Below, piece after piece: positions 16,809-25,662 of a stretch of DNA of 64,000 nucleotides. The stretch comes from Paraburkholderia unamae. GTDB taxonomy: Bacteria; Pseudomonadota; Gammaproteobacteria; Burkholderiales; Burkholderiaceae. Under the pieces are notes generated by a model, which saw only the letters and a program-made list of their open reading frames with translations, had not been told where the DNA came from and did not search any database. The translations under genes and the position numbers were made by a program. The stretch spans positions 274,697 through 338,696 of the forward strand of contig NZ_QLSU01000008.1 of the NCBI RefSeq assembly GCF_003268775.1, written 5' to 3'. Within the stretch, counting starts at the first letter, position 1; the number at the start of each line of letters is the position of its first letter.

Positions 16809-17036
16809 ATGGACGTGTATATCGAACCGTTACCGCGAGGCCAATGGGGCCCGATCGATGGCTATTCGCTGGAGTTCGCCGACGGTAGCCGCTTCACCAG
16901 CGACATCTTCCGCTCGGAGCTTCTCGCGATCAGTGAAGTCATCTTGCGAGGCTACAAGCCGCTGCTCGCGAAGGTGCGGATAACGGACAAGCAAGCCACT
17001 GCACACTGGAAGCGCCCTGAAACCGCAAACGCGTAA
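16809..17036 (+). CDS. Conserved-looking small hypothetical protein
   Basis: 75 residues, MDVYIEPLPRGQWGPIDGYSLEFADGSRF at the start, no signal peptide or membrane segment. The family is not recognised. GGAG at 16798-16801 lies seven bases before this ATG; the ATG immediately before it (16806) is also possible. Codon use is typical of the neighbourhood, with GC-rich third positions. It stands alone between the twin promoter region and a convergent oxygenase gene. Confidence 0.6.
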   Translation: MDVYIEPLPRGQWGPIDGYSLEFADGSRFTSDIFRSELLAISEVILRGYKPLLAKVRITDKQATAHWKRPETANA

Positions 17037-17073
17037 GCACGCAACGCAACAGGAACGCCCCTCAGCTTCACCT

Positions 17074-17129
17074 TCAGCCGAAGCGGCTGATCTTCCCCTG
17101 GCTCGACGGCGCCCAGCCGCCGTCGAGCC
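17074..17129. terminator. Two hairpins between convergent genes
   Basis: TCAGCCG (17074-17080) pairs with CGGCTGA (17084-17090), and GGCTCGACGGCG (17100-17111) pairs with CGCCGTCGAGCC (17118-17129) with a six-base loop. Neither has a T-tract, so factor-independent termination is uncertain, but the position between two stop codons fits a bidirectional stop. Confidence 0.4.
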
Positions 17130-17172
17130 GTCGAGCCGCCCAGCCTCCCGCGCATTCCCCCGCGTACGTCAG

Positions 17173-18420
17173 TCAGAGGCCGAAGCCGAGTTGCGCCTTG
17201 CCCAGCGCCGTCAAATCGCTTTCGGTCGCGCGGCCGGCAAAACCGGTTTCGAAGTGATCGGCGGGAAAATCGGGCGGACTTTCGCCTTTGAGGAAAGCCG
17301 GCAACTGGCGCTTCAGGTATTCGTCGTTTTTCGCGCAGCCGGGCGCCGCCGCGATATACATCACGTTGCTGTACCCGGTGCCGCGATGGGCGTCTTCCAC
17401 CGCGTGAATCACATCGCTGTGCCAGAAGACGGTGTCGCCCGCCTGCATCAAGGGAATGGACGAGAGCGCCTGGTGCAGCGGGGCGTGCCACTGTGGGCTG
17501 ATCGACAAGGCGCGGCCCGGCATCGCGCCGCACAGATCGTCGTCGGCGACGTCGTCCTGGAGCGCGCGCAAGAGCACATAGACCATCGCGTTGGCGATCG
17601 GCACCAGTTGCAACGTGCCGTCGCCCGGCCCTTGCGGCGTGAGTGCCGTCCAGCCCTGAAACGTGCGGAACACCGAGCACACCGTCGGGGAGCGGATCTC
17701 GCGCGCCTGCGGGCGCCAGGCCGCGTCGAAGGCGTCATACCGGCGCCAGTCGCCGCTGAAGACGTGACGATAGACGCGCCGGAAGTTCTCATCGAGCCAG
17801 CGCTCCACCGAGCCGCCGTCGCAATGCGCGGAAAGCCCCAGCGATTCCGAGCCCGGCGGGCGGCGGCGCAGGCGGTCCGCGTAGGCCGGCACGCTCTGCG
17901 GGTCGAAGTGAACCCGGCCTTCGCTTTCCCACTTCCAGAGCCGGTTCAGGAACACGCGTGTGCGGGTGAGTTCGGGGGACTGTCGCGCCTCCACCTGCGG
18001 CCCGGACCAGTAGATGCCATAGATTTGCGGCTTGCTCGATGCAAGCGTGCCAAAGAACTTGTCCTCGGCCCGGTGCGCGAGTTTCTCGTCCAGCCGGTTG
18101 CGTTCGACATAGCTCGCGATCTCGTCGTCCCATGCCGCGGCGCGTTCCGGGCTGAACACGCCGCGCACGACACACGCGCCGCGCTCCTTGATCGCCGCGA
18201 TCGCCTGCTCGCTCACGCGCCCCGCCGCCACATCCGCATACTGGACCTCCGGAATCACCGGCTCGCCACGCTCGCGCTCGCGCGCAATCACCTCGACCTT
18301 GCGCCTGATTTCGGCGTCGACCTGCTCGAATACCTGCCGGTAGTCGGGAAGGCTCTCGCGCAGTTGCTGCTTCACCGCGCGGATGGCCGCCGGTAGATCG
18401 TCGATATGCAGGGATTCCAT
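17173..18420 (-). CDS. DUF1479/YbiU-family putative Fe(II)/2-oxoglutarate oxygenase
   Basis: 415 residues, the length of the YbiU family. Candidate iron ligands are the His and Asp in LSAHCDGGSVERWLD and the His in VFWHSDVIHAVEDAHRGT, with the distant Arg of the 2-oxoglutarate site probably in the latter stretch. The N-terminus is helical and charged. The family is annotated as a cupin-fold non-haem iron protein of unknown substrate. It is divergently arranged with an AraC regulator 95 bases away, so it probably responds to a small-molecule inducer. Confidence 0.85.
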   Translation of the reverse strand: MESLHIDDLPAAIRAVKQQLRESLPDYRQVFEQVDAEIRRKVEVIARERERGEPVIPEVQYADVAAGRVSEQAIAAIKERGACVVRGVFSPERAAAWDDEIASYVERNRLDEKLAHRAEDKFFGTLASSKPQIYGIYWSGPQVEARQSPELTRTRVFLNRLWKWESEGRVHFDPQSVPAYADRLRRRPPGSESLGLSAHCDGGSVERWLDENFRRVYRHVFSGDWRRYDAFDAAWRPQAREIRSPTVCSVFRTFQGWTALTPQGPGDGTLQLVPIANAMVYVLLRALQDDVADDDLCGAMPGRALSISPQWHAPLHQALSSIPLMQAGDTVFWHSDVIHAVEDAHRGTGYSNVMYIAAAPGCAKNDEYLKRQLPAFLKGESPPDFPADHFETGFAGRATESDLTALGKAQLGFGL

Positions 18421-18515
18421 GCTGCGTCTCCATATAGTGTGTCGTGCCCCAAAGCTTAGCGCCCGGCACCCCGGAGAAGAGATAGAATCCGGACAACCTC
18501 TTTGCGTTTCCAGCC

Positions 18516-19478
18516 ATGAAACCCGCCTACGAGCACGTCGAATTCGGTGAGCGTTGTTCGGTCAGGGTATACAACCGCCGGCTGCCGAAAATCCCGTTCG
18601 AATGGCACCATCACCCCGAATATGAGCTGACCCTGACGATGAACAGTCAGGGCAAGCGCTACATCGGCGACACGGTCGCGGTTTATGGCGACGACGACCT
18701 GGTGCTGGTGCCGCCGGATCTGCCGCACACCTGGTCGTCGAACCGCTCCATCAATCCTTCGCAGCCGCAGGTGGCGATCGTCGTCTGGTTCGACGGTTTG
18801 TGGGTGCAGCGGCTCGCCGATCTGTGCCCGGAATACGCCGACCTGCGCAATCTGCTGCGGCGGGCCGCGTGCGGGCTGGTGTTCCAGGAGGGCGCGGGCA
18901 CGCAGATGCGCGCGCAACTGGACCGGCTGCTATCGGCCAATGCGCGAGAAAGGCTGGCCGCCGTGCTCGATATTCTCGTCTGGTTGTCGGACTTGCCCGC
19001 CCAGGCGTTGACGCTGCCTGTGGCCTTCGACGCCCGCGCGGGCGCCACCTCGGGGTTCGGGCCGGACCGGCTCAACCGGGTGCTGTCGTTGATCGACACG
19101 CAATTCGCGCATCCCTTGAAGCTCGCGACGCTCGCGAAGGCCGCCGGAATGTCCGAACGCACGCTGACGAGGCACTTTACCCAGCATCTCGGGGAAAGCG
19201 TCGGCCAGTACATCGCCCGCGTTCGAATCGGTCACGCGTGCCGCATGCTGACCGATACCGCCGTGCCGATTTCCTTGATCGCCGCCCGCTGCGGGTTTCC
19301 GAACGTCCCGAACTTCAACCGGCAGTTCAAGGCGACGAAGCAGATGACGCCCGTCGCCTATCGGCAGCAGTTCTTCGGGGAGAGGAACGAGAGTTCGCCG
19401 TCGCTCACCGAGCGCTCGCCTTCGCTTGAGACGAAACCGGCGGCGAAGGGACGCCGCGGACCCGCCAGGCGCGCGTAG
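18516..19478 (+). CDS. AraC family transcriptional regulator
   Basis: 320 residues. An N-terminal cupin-like sensing domain (PFEWHHHPEYELTLTMNSQGKRYIGD, VLVPPDLPHTW) is followed by two helix-turn-helix motifs near residues 200-285 (LATLAKAAGMSERTLTRHF and ISLIAARCGFPNVPNFNRQF). The C-terminal tail of about 35 residues is charged and low in complexity. It is divergent from the YbiU-type oxygenase gene and likely activates it. Confidence 0.92.
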   Translation: MKPAYEHVEFGERCSVRVYNRRLPKIPFEWHHHPEYELTLTMNSQGKRYIGDTVAVYGDDDLVLVPPDLPHTWSSNRSINPSQPQVAIVVWFDGLWVQRLADLCPEYADLRNLLRRAACGLVFQEGAGTQMRAQLDRLLSANARERLAAVLDILVWLSDLPAQALTLPVAFDARAGATSGFGPDRLNRVLSLIDTQFAHPLKLATLAKAAGMSERTLTRHFTQHLGESVGQYIARVRIGHACRMLTDTAVPISLIAARCGFPNVPNFNRQFKATKQMTPVAYRQQFFGERNESSPSLTERSPSLETKPAAKGRRGPARRA

Positions 19479-19853
19479 ATCCAATCATCCGGCGAGCATG
19501 CGTTGGCACGCCAGTCTTCGTAACAGACGTCCGCAAGATCATCCCGCCGGCGATCGTCGCTCGCGCCTGCCGCACCGGCCTTCCCTTCAGCACCCGAAAG
19601 CACGTTTCACATTGCGGAATCCGCTGCGGATTTCCGCCGCGTCCTCTTTTCGTCGCTTGAAAACCTGTTTTGCATCGCAAAAAGAGATACGTATCCCATT
19701 GAAAAATAACGAAAAATAAACTCTTATGTCTTATATAAGACATCGCCCGCGCGTCTCAAACATCGCTACTATTTAGTCATGCAGTTCGCTTCGACATACG
19801 CAGCGGCAAGCTGAATCATTCGATCAATCGCGCTTAGCTCTCAGGAGAGACTC
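19479..19853. other. aceA upstream region
   Basis: 375 bases without a gene. The left part is unremarkable GC-rich DNA; the right part turns AT-rich and contains a perfect palindrome (19726-19743) and the Shine-Dalgarno AGGAGA ahead of aceA. No riboswitch fold is recognised. Confidence 0.6.
19726..19743. promoter_or_regulatory. 18-bp perfect palindrome upstream of aceA
   Basis: ATGTCTTATATAAGACAT is fully self-complementary and lies about 110 bases before the isocitrate lyase start in an AT-rich stretch. It is the kind of site bound by a dimeric regulator of carbon metabolism. Which protein binds it is not visible here. Confidence 0.6.
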
Positions 19854-21437
19854 ATGGCCCAGTATCAAGACGACATCAAGGCAGTTGCCGGTTTGAAGGA
19901 GAAACAAGGCAGCGCGTGGGATGCCATCAATCCCGAATCCGCCGCTCGCATGCGTGCCCAGAACAAGTTCAAGACGGGCCTGGACATCGCGAAGTACACG
20001 GCGAAGATCATGCGCGCCGACATGGCCGCCTATGACGCCGACCCGTCGAAGTACACCCAGTCGCTGGGCTGCTGGCACGGCTTCATCGGTCAGCAGAAGA
20101 TGATCTCAATCAAGAAGCACTTCAACAGCACCGAGCGCCGCTACCTGTACCTGTCGGGCTGGATGGTCGCCGCGCTGCGCTCCGAGTTCGGCCCGCTGCC
20201 GGACCAGTCGATGCACGAAAAGACTTCGGTGAGCGCGCTGATCCGCGAGCTGTACACCTTCCTGCGCCAGGCCGACGCCCGTGAGCTGGGCGGCCTGTTC
20301 CGCGAGCTGGACGCCGCGAAGGACGCGGCCGCCAAGGCCGCCATTCAGGACAAGATCGACAACCACGTCACCCACGTCGTGCCGATCATCGCTGACATCG
20401 ACGCCGGTTTCGGCAACGCGGAAGCCACCTACCTGCTGGCCAAGCAGTTCATCGAAGCGGGCGCTTGCTGCATCCAGATCGAAAACCAGGTGTCGGACGA
20501 GAAGCAGTGCGGCCACCAGGACGGCAAGGTCACCGTGCCGCACGAGGACTTCCTCGCCAAAGTGCGCGCGATCCGCTACGCCTTCCTGGAACTGGGCGTG
20601 GACGACGGCATCATCGTGACCCGTACCGACTCGCTGGGCGCCGGCCTGACCAAGCAGATCGCCGTGACCCACACGCCGGGCGATCTGGGCGACCAATACA
20701 ACTCGTTCCTCGACTGCGACGAAATCTCGGCCGATGCACTGGGCAACGGTGACGTCGTCATCAAGCAGAACGGCAAGCTGATGCGTCCGAAGCGCCTGCC
20801 GAGCAACCTGTTCCAGTTCCGCGCCGGCACGGGCGAAGCGCGCTGCGTGCTGGACTGCATCACCTCGCTGCAAAACGGCGCCGACCTGCTGTGGATCGAA
20901 ACCGAAAAGCCGCATATCGCCCAGATCGCAGGCATGGTCAACGAGATCCGCAAGGTCATCCCGAACGCCAAGCTCGTGTACAACAACAGCCCGTCGTTCA
21001 ACTGGACCCTGAACTTCCGCCAGCAGGCGTATGACGCGATGAAGGCCGCAGGCAAGGACGTGTCGGCCTACGACCGCGCCCAACTGATGAGCGTGGAATA
21101 CGATCAGACTGAACTGGCAGCCGCCGCCGACGAAAAGATCCGCACCTTCCAGGCCGACGCGGCGCGCGAAGCGGGTATCTTCCACCACCTGATCACGCTG
21201 CCGACGTACCACACCGCCGCGCTGTCGACCGACAACCTGGCCAAGGAATACTTCGGCGACCAGGGCATGCTGGGCTACGTGGCTGGCGTGCAGCGCAAGG
21301 AAATCCGCCAGGGCATCGCCTGCGTGAAGCACCAGAACATGTCCGGTTCGGACATCGGCGACGACCACAAGGAATACTTCAGCGGCGAAGCGGCCCTGAA
21401 GGCGGCAGGTAAAGACAACACGATGAACCAGTTCTGA
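19854..21437 (+). CDS. aceA: Isocitrate lyase
   Basis: 527 residues, the larger isocitrate lyase type found in pseudomonads and burkholderias rather than the roughly 430-residue E. coli type. The active-site motif is DEKQCGHQ near residue 217 with the catalytic Cys, and metal and substrate residues lie in ADIDAGFGN. It splits isocitrate into glyoxylate and succinate, the entry of the glyoxylate shunt needed on acetate, fatty acids and C2 units. AGGAGA precedes the ATG. No malate synthase gene adjoins it. It is a single transcription unit ended by a strong hairpin, with a palindromic site upstream as probable control. Confidence 0.97.
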   Translation: MAQYQDDIKAVAGLKEKQGSAWDAINPESAARMRAQNKFKTGLDIAKYTAKIMRADMAAYDADPSKYTQSLGCWHGFIGQQKMISIKKHFNSTERRYLYLSGWMVAALRSEFGPLPDQSMHEKTSVSALIRELYTFLRQADARELGGLFRELDAAKDAAAKAAIQDKIDNHVTHVVPIIADIDAGFGNAEATYLLAKQFIEAGACCIQIENQVSDEKQCGHQDGKVTVPHEDFLAKVRAIRYAFLELGVDDGIIVTRTDSLGAGLTKQIAVTHTPGDLGDQYNSFLDCDEISADALGNGDVVIKQNGKLMRPKRLPSNLFQFRAGTGEARCVLDCITSLQNGADLLWIETEKPHIAQIAGMVNEIRKVIPNAKLVYNNSPSFNWTLNFRQQAYDAMKAAGKDVSAYDRAQLMSVEYDQTELAAAADEKIRTFQADAAREAGIFHHLITLPTYHTAALSTDNLAKEYFGDQGMLGYVAGVQRKEIRQGIACVKHQNMSGSDIGDDHKEYFSGEAALKAAGKDNTMNQF

Positions 21438-21470
21438 TACCTGTTCTGATACCTGTCCTGCTGCAAGCAA

Positions 21471-21502
21471 AACGCCAACCCGAATGGGTTGGCGTTTTTT
21501 TT
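21471..21502 (+). terminator. Rho-independent terminator of aceA
   Basis: AACGCCAACCC (21471-21481) pairs perfectly with GGGTTGGCGTT (21486-21496) over the loop GAAT and runs into eight T residues. The other strand shows a shorter T run, so it may also serve the convergent AraC gene. Confidence 0.95.
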
Positions 21503-21531
21503 ATCCGGCGGGAACGCATGAGGTGGGGAGC

Positions 21532-22347
21532 TCAATCCGCTTCGCCCACGTGCTGCCGGAACTGCTGCGGCGTGCTGCCAAACGCTCGCCGGAACATCGA
21601 AGAGAACGTGCGCACGTCCGCGTAGCCCAGTTCCTGTGCGATGCGCGCCAGGGGATGGCCGACCGCGAGCTTGGACATCGCCTCGGCAAGACGCAACTGC
21701 TCGCGCCACTGGCCAAACGTCATGCCCGTTTCCTGGCGAAAGAGCCGCGCAACCGTGCGGGCGCTCGCGCCCACTTCGTCGGCCCAGTCGTCCAGCGTGT
21801 CGTTGGTCGCCGGTTGTGCGATCAGGCGCTCGCAGATCCGGCGCAGGCGCGGGTTGCCCGGCAGCGGCAGCCGCTTGTCCGGCGCACGCGCGCAGGCAAG
21901 CGCCAGAAGCCGCAGGATCAGCGGCACCAGCAGCGTTTCGCGCGTGTCCGTCGCGCCGGAGCCGTTCCCGACATCTTCATCGAGCGCCAGGTCGAACATG
22001 CCGAGCACCGACGCGCGCAGCAGCGCGTCGACCGTCAGCATCTGGCATTCGGCGCCGCTTGCCGGCAACGCTTCAGGTTCGATATAGAGCGTGCGCATCG
22101 ACACCTTGCCCACCATATGCAGCTCGTGCTCGACCTGCGAGCCGATCAGCAGCGCGTGGCCGGGCGTCAGCATCCACAGGCCCAACGGCGTGACCGCGCG
22201 CACGATGCCCGTCGTGGCGTAGACGAGCTGCGAGCGGTGGTGAACGTGAGCGATTTCGTGAGTGCCGTCGTCGTAGTCGATGGACTGCGCGATCACCTTG
22301 CGCCCCACGGGCAGCGCCCCGAAAGTCTGGAGTTTGGGCTGGCTCAT
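21532..22347 (-). CDS. AraC family transcriptional regulator with cupin sensor
   Basis: 271 residues. The N-terminus is a cupin with the metal-site-like pattern HEIAHVHHRSQLVYATTG and GHALLIGSQVEHEL; the C-terminus has two helix-turn-helix motifs (LDDWADEVGASARTVARLF and LARIAQELGYADVRTFSSMF). This architecture is typical of AraC regulators of efflux or uptake genes. It is divergent from the siderophore receptor gene across 257 bases, but could equally act on unlinked genes; a role in iron uptake is inferred from position only. Confidence 0.9.
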   Translation of the reverse strand: MSQPKLQTFGALPVGRKVIAQSIDYDDGTHEIAHVHHRSQLVYATTGIVRAVTPLGLWMLTPGHALLIGSQVEHELHMVGKVSMRTLYIEPEALPASGAECQMLTVDALLRASVLGMFDLALDEDVGNGSGATDTRETLLVPLILRLLALACARAPDKRLPLPGNPRLRRICERLIAQPATNDTLDDWADEVGASARTVARLFRQETGMTFGQWREQLRLAEAMSKLAVGHPLARIAQELGYADVRTFSSMFRRAFGSTPQQFRQHVGEAD

Positions 22348-22548
22348 GTCCGTATCAAATGTCTCAAAGTCAATCTCACATTCAATCTGCCATGATTGAC
22401 CATTTCATTGCCAAAGTTGTCCGGACTAAGCCGGAATACCGCAGTTATAGTAACGCCTGAGCGGCCCAGCCGTCTTCTGCCTGAACGTCCCCATCGCATG
22501 GCAAATGTCCCGAGGACCACCAAGAGTCCTTTACATCGCATTTCCATT

Positions 22549-22567
22549 GTTAACGAGAATCATTTCG
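22549..22567. promoter_or_regulatory. Fur-box-like site before the siderophore receptor
   Basis: GTTAACGAGAATCATTTCG agrees at 13 of 19 positions with the Fur consensus built of GATAAT repeats, and lies about 40 bases before the receptor ATG. The surrounding DNA is AT-rich (TTGTATTATTATTTGC), in keeping with an iron-regulated promoter. Confidence 0.55.
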
Positions 22568-22604
22568 ACTTGTATTATTATTTGCACTCGATGGAGATAT
22601 CCAC

Positions 22605-24809
22605 ATGAAGACCGGGGTAGGCAGCACGACTGCCATCGCGTTGCTGCTTTATCTGCTCGGCGGCGGTGGCGCCGCGCTGGCGCAGACAGCCAATGACAAT
22701 GCACAAGGCGCCGCGAGTGATGGCGCAACGGACGCGGGCAAGCAGCTTCCCGCCGTCAAAGTCAGCAACCGGCGCGAACAGACCACGACCGGCACCGCTG
22801 ACGGTTATGTGCCGATTACGGCCGTTACTGCCACTAAAACGGACACGCCACTCATCGAGACGCCGCAGTCGGTTTCCGTCGTCACGCGCGACCAGATGAC
22901 CGACCAGAACGCCCAGACCGTGACCGAGGCGCTGCGCTACACCGCGAGCGTCACCTCGGAGATCCGCGGCGCGTCGGCGGCCGGTGCGCCCTATCTGATG
23001 AGCCGCGGCTTCTATCTGGAGCAGTTCCTCGACGGCGCGCGGCAACCGAGCGACATCAGCTTCGGCTACGCGATTCCCGCGTTCGATCCCTACGGGCTCG
23101 AACGCATCGACGTGCTGCACGGCCCGGCTTCGGTGCTCTACGGTCAGGCCAACCCCGGCGGCGTCGCCAACCTGGTGAGCAAGCAGCCCACCACGACGCC
23201 GGTTCACGAGGTGTTCTTCACCACGGGCAGCCACAATCGCGCGGAAGGCGGCTTCGACCTTGGCGGCGCCATCAACCAGGATGGCTCGCTCTCCTACCGG
23301 TTGACGGGCACGGCGAACCGCAACGACACGCAGGTCGACGGCGCGAAGCAAAGCCACGTGTACATCGCGCCCGCCATCACCTGGAAGCCGGACGCGAACA
23401 CCACGCTCACGGTGCTCGCGAAGTACCAGCGCGACCCGGACGTGGGCTACTACAACTTCGTGCCGGCGATGGGGAGCCTGTTCGAGACGCCGAACGGCAG
23501 GATCTCGACGCACACGAATCTCGGCGACCCGAACTTCGACTCGCATTCGCGTACGCAGGCTTCGGTCGGCTACCAGTTCGAGCACCGGTTCAACGACGTG
23601 TGGACCTTCCGCCAGAACCTGCGCTACACGTACGTGCGCGACGACTTCTCGAACGTGTTCGCCAACGGCTTCTCCGACGACTCGGCCACCACGCTGAACC
23701 GCTACGCGTTCTTCAACGACGAGAGCGCGAAGTTCTTCACGGTCGACAATCAGGCCCAGGCGAAATTCTCGACGGGCCCGGTCAGCCACACGGCGCTCTT
23801 CGGCTTCGACTATCAGCGCGTGCTCTATCGCGAGCGCGTGGGCCTCGGCGCCGCGCCGCAGCTCGATCCTTTCGCGCCGGTCTATCAGAGCGTGGCCATG
23901 CCGAACGCCACCTCGGACGACAACATCCGCATGACTCAGTTTGGCGTGTACGCACAGGACCAGCTCGCCTGGAACAGGTGGCGCTTCCTGATCGGCGTGC
24001 GCCAGGACTGGGCCTCGTCCGACGACAACAATCCGGTCACGGCGTCGTACACGTCGCAGTCGGCGCGCGCCTTCACGTGGCGCACCGGTCTCGTCTACCT
24101 GTTCGACAACGGCTTCGCACCCTACGCCAGCTTTGCGAAGTCGTTCAATCCCCAGGCGGGCGTGCTCGCCGACGGTTCGGCGGCCAGGCCGACCACGGCC
24201 GAGCAGTACGAAGTGGGCGTGAAATACCAGCCGCGCGGCTACAACAGCTTCATCACGGCCTCGGTGTTCGACCTGCGCGAGCGCAATGTGCTCACGTCCG
24301 ACCCGGCGAACCCCGGCTTCAGCACCCAGGCGGGCCAGGTGCGCGCACGCGGGTTCGAGCTCCAGGGTCAGGCCAGTCTTTCCGACGACCTGAATATCAC
24401 CGCTTCGTACACCTATCTGAACAACGTCACGACCGATTCGAACGACTCGGCCACGACCATCGACGGCGGCACGACCCCGTTGCAGGGCAAGACGACGTGG
24501 GGGATTCCGCGCAACGTCGCGGCCGCCTGGATCGACTACACGCTGCACGGCGGTTCGCTGCGCGGCCTCGGGTTCGGCGGGGGCGTGCGCTACCTGGGTT
24601 CGAGCTACGACGAGTCGAACACGATCCGCGTGCCGTCGGTCACGCTCATCGACGCCGCCATTCACTACGACACGGGCCGTCACTGGCTGCTCTCGCTGAA
24701 CGGGACCAACCTGTTCAACCGGCAGTACGTGGCGTCCTGTTTCAGCGCGAACACCTGCACCTACGGCGACGGCGTCGAGGTGCTCGCGACCGCGCGCTAT
24801 CGCTGGTAA
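22605..24809 (+). CDS. TonB-dependent siderophore receptor
   Basis: 734 residues. A signal peptide ends near ALAQ (residue 27). The plug domain starts with TDTPLIETPQSVSVVTRDQM and has LERIDVLHGPASVLYGQANPGGVANLVSKQP; the rest is a 22-strand barrel ending in the outer-membrane targeting RYRW. The ferrichrome/pyoverdine receptor group has this plug signature, and the downstream hydroxamate-type transporter suggests a peptide or hydroxamate siderophore. GGAGA precedes the ATG and a Fur-like box lies just upstream. It heads a five-gene unit of uptake and export genes. Confidence 0.95.
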   Translation: MKTGVGSTTAIALLLYLLGGGGAALAQTANDNAQGAASDGATDAGKQLPAVKVSNRREQTTTGTADGYVPITAVTATKTDTPLIETPQSVSVVTRDQMTDQNAQTVTEALRYTASVTSEIRGASAAGAPYLMSRGFYLEQFLDGARQPSDISFGYAIPAFDPYGLERIDVLHGPASVLYGQANPGGVANLVSKQPTTTPVHEVFFTTGSHNRAEGGFDLGGAINQDGSLSYRLTGTANRNDTQVDGAKQSHVYIAPAITWKPDANTTLTVLAKYQRDPDVGYYNFVPAMGSLFETPNGRISTHTNLGDPNFDSHSRTQASVGYQFEHRFNDVWTFRQNLRYTYVRDDFSNVFANGFSDDSATTLNRYAFFNDESAKFFTVDNQAQAKFSTGPVSHTALFGFDYQRVLYRERVGLGAAPQLDPFAPVYQSVAMPNATSDDNIRMTQFGVYAQDQLAWNRWRFLIGVRQDWASSDDNNPVTASYTSQSARAFTWRTGLVYLFDNGFAPYASFAKSFNPQAGVLADGSAARPTTAEQYEVGVKYQPRGYNSFITASVFDLRERNVLTSDPANPGFSTQAGQVRARGFELQGQASLSDDLNITASYTYLNNVTTDSNDSATTIDGGTTPLQGKTTWGIPRNVAAAWIDYTLHGGSLRGLGFGGGVRYLGSSYDESNTIRVPSVTLIDAAIHYDTGRHWLLSLNGTNLFNRQYVASCFSANTCTYGDGVEVLATARYRW

Positions 24810-24817
24810 GGCAAGCG

Positions 24818-25660
24818 ATGCGTTCGATGCAGGCAACCCACGCGCCCGCTCTCGACGATGCGAGGCAGCCGCGCGAGCGCGCGGGCGGCGCGTTGTACGA
24901 GATCGAGGGCGTGTCATTCGAAGCGGACGCACGCATGCTGCTCGCGCCGCTCTCGCTCTCGCTCACGGCGGGCCGCATGATCGCGCTCATCGGCCATAAC
25001 GGCTCGGGCAAGAGCACGCTCCTCAAGCTGCTGGCGCGCCAGCAGGCGCCCTCGGGCGGCTCGCTGCGGTTTGCGGGCCGCGAGCTGGGCACATGGTCCG
25101 CGCGCGAGTTCGCGCGGCGTGTGGCCTACCTGCCGCAGCACCCGCCGCAGGCCGCGGGCATGACCGTGCGCGAGCTCGTCGCGCTAGGCCGGTATCCCTG
25201 GCATGGCGCGCTGGGCCGCCTGCGCGCGGAGGATCGCGCGATGATCGACGAGGCGTTGCGCGTGACGGATACGGCGCGTTTCGCCGCGCAGCTTGCCGAG
25301 CATCTCTCGGGCGGCGAGCGTCAGCGGGTCTGGCTCGCCATGCTCGTCGCGCAAGGCGCCTCGTGCCTGCTGCTCGACGAGCCGACCTCGGCGCTCGACA
25401 TCGCACACCAGATCGACGTGCTGCGCCTGTTGCGCAGCCTCGCCGACACACACGACCTGAGCGTCGTGATCGTGCTGCACGACATCAACCTCGCCGCGCG
25501 CTTTTGCGACGAACTCGTCGCGCTGCATGGCGGCCGGCTGCTGACGCAAGGCACGCCCGCCGAGCTGATGCGAAGCCCGGTGCTCGAAGCGATCTACGGC
25601 GTCCCCATGGATATCGTGCCGCACCCGCATGGCGGCAGCCCCATCGCGGTGGCGCGCTGA
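24818..25660 (+). CDS. Iron-siderophore ABC transporter ATPase (FhuC/OrbC-like)
   Basis: About 280 residues from ATG 24818; ATG 24827 is an alternative. It has Walker A LIGHNGSGKST, signature LSGGERQRVW, Walker B CLLLDEPTSALD and the switch His in VVIVLHDINLAARFCD, the FecE/FhuC pattern. It powers import of the ferric siderophore with the double permease encoded two genes downstream. It starts eight bases after the receptor stop. The gene set matches orbC, orbB, orbD and orbE of the ornibactin cluster. Confidence 0.93.
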   Translation: MRSMQATHAPALDDARQPRERAGGALYEIEGVSFEADARMLLAPLSLSLTAGRMIALIGHNGSGKSTLLKLLARQQAPSGGSLRFAGRELGTWSAREFARRVAYLPQHPPQAAGMTVRELVALGRYPWHGALGRLRAEDRAMIDEALRVTDTARFAAQLAEHLSGGERQRVWLAMLVAQGASCLLLDEPTSALDIAHQIDVLRLLRSLADTHDLSVVIVLHDINLAARFCDELVALHGGRLLTQGTPAELMRSPVLEAIYGVPMDIVPHPHGGSPIAVAR

Positions 25661-25662
25661 CC

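Noticed and set aside
22578..24932. A 784-codon minus-strand open frame opposite the siderophore receptor
   Set aside because: It is an Arg/Val-rich mirror of the receptor gene with no recognisable motif.
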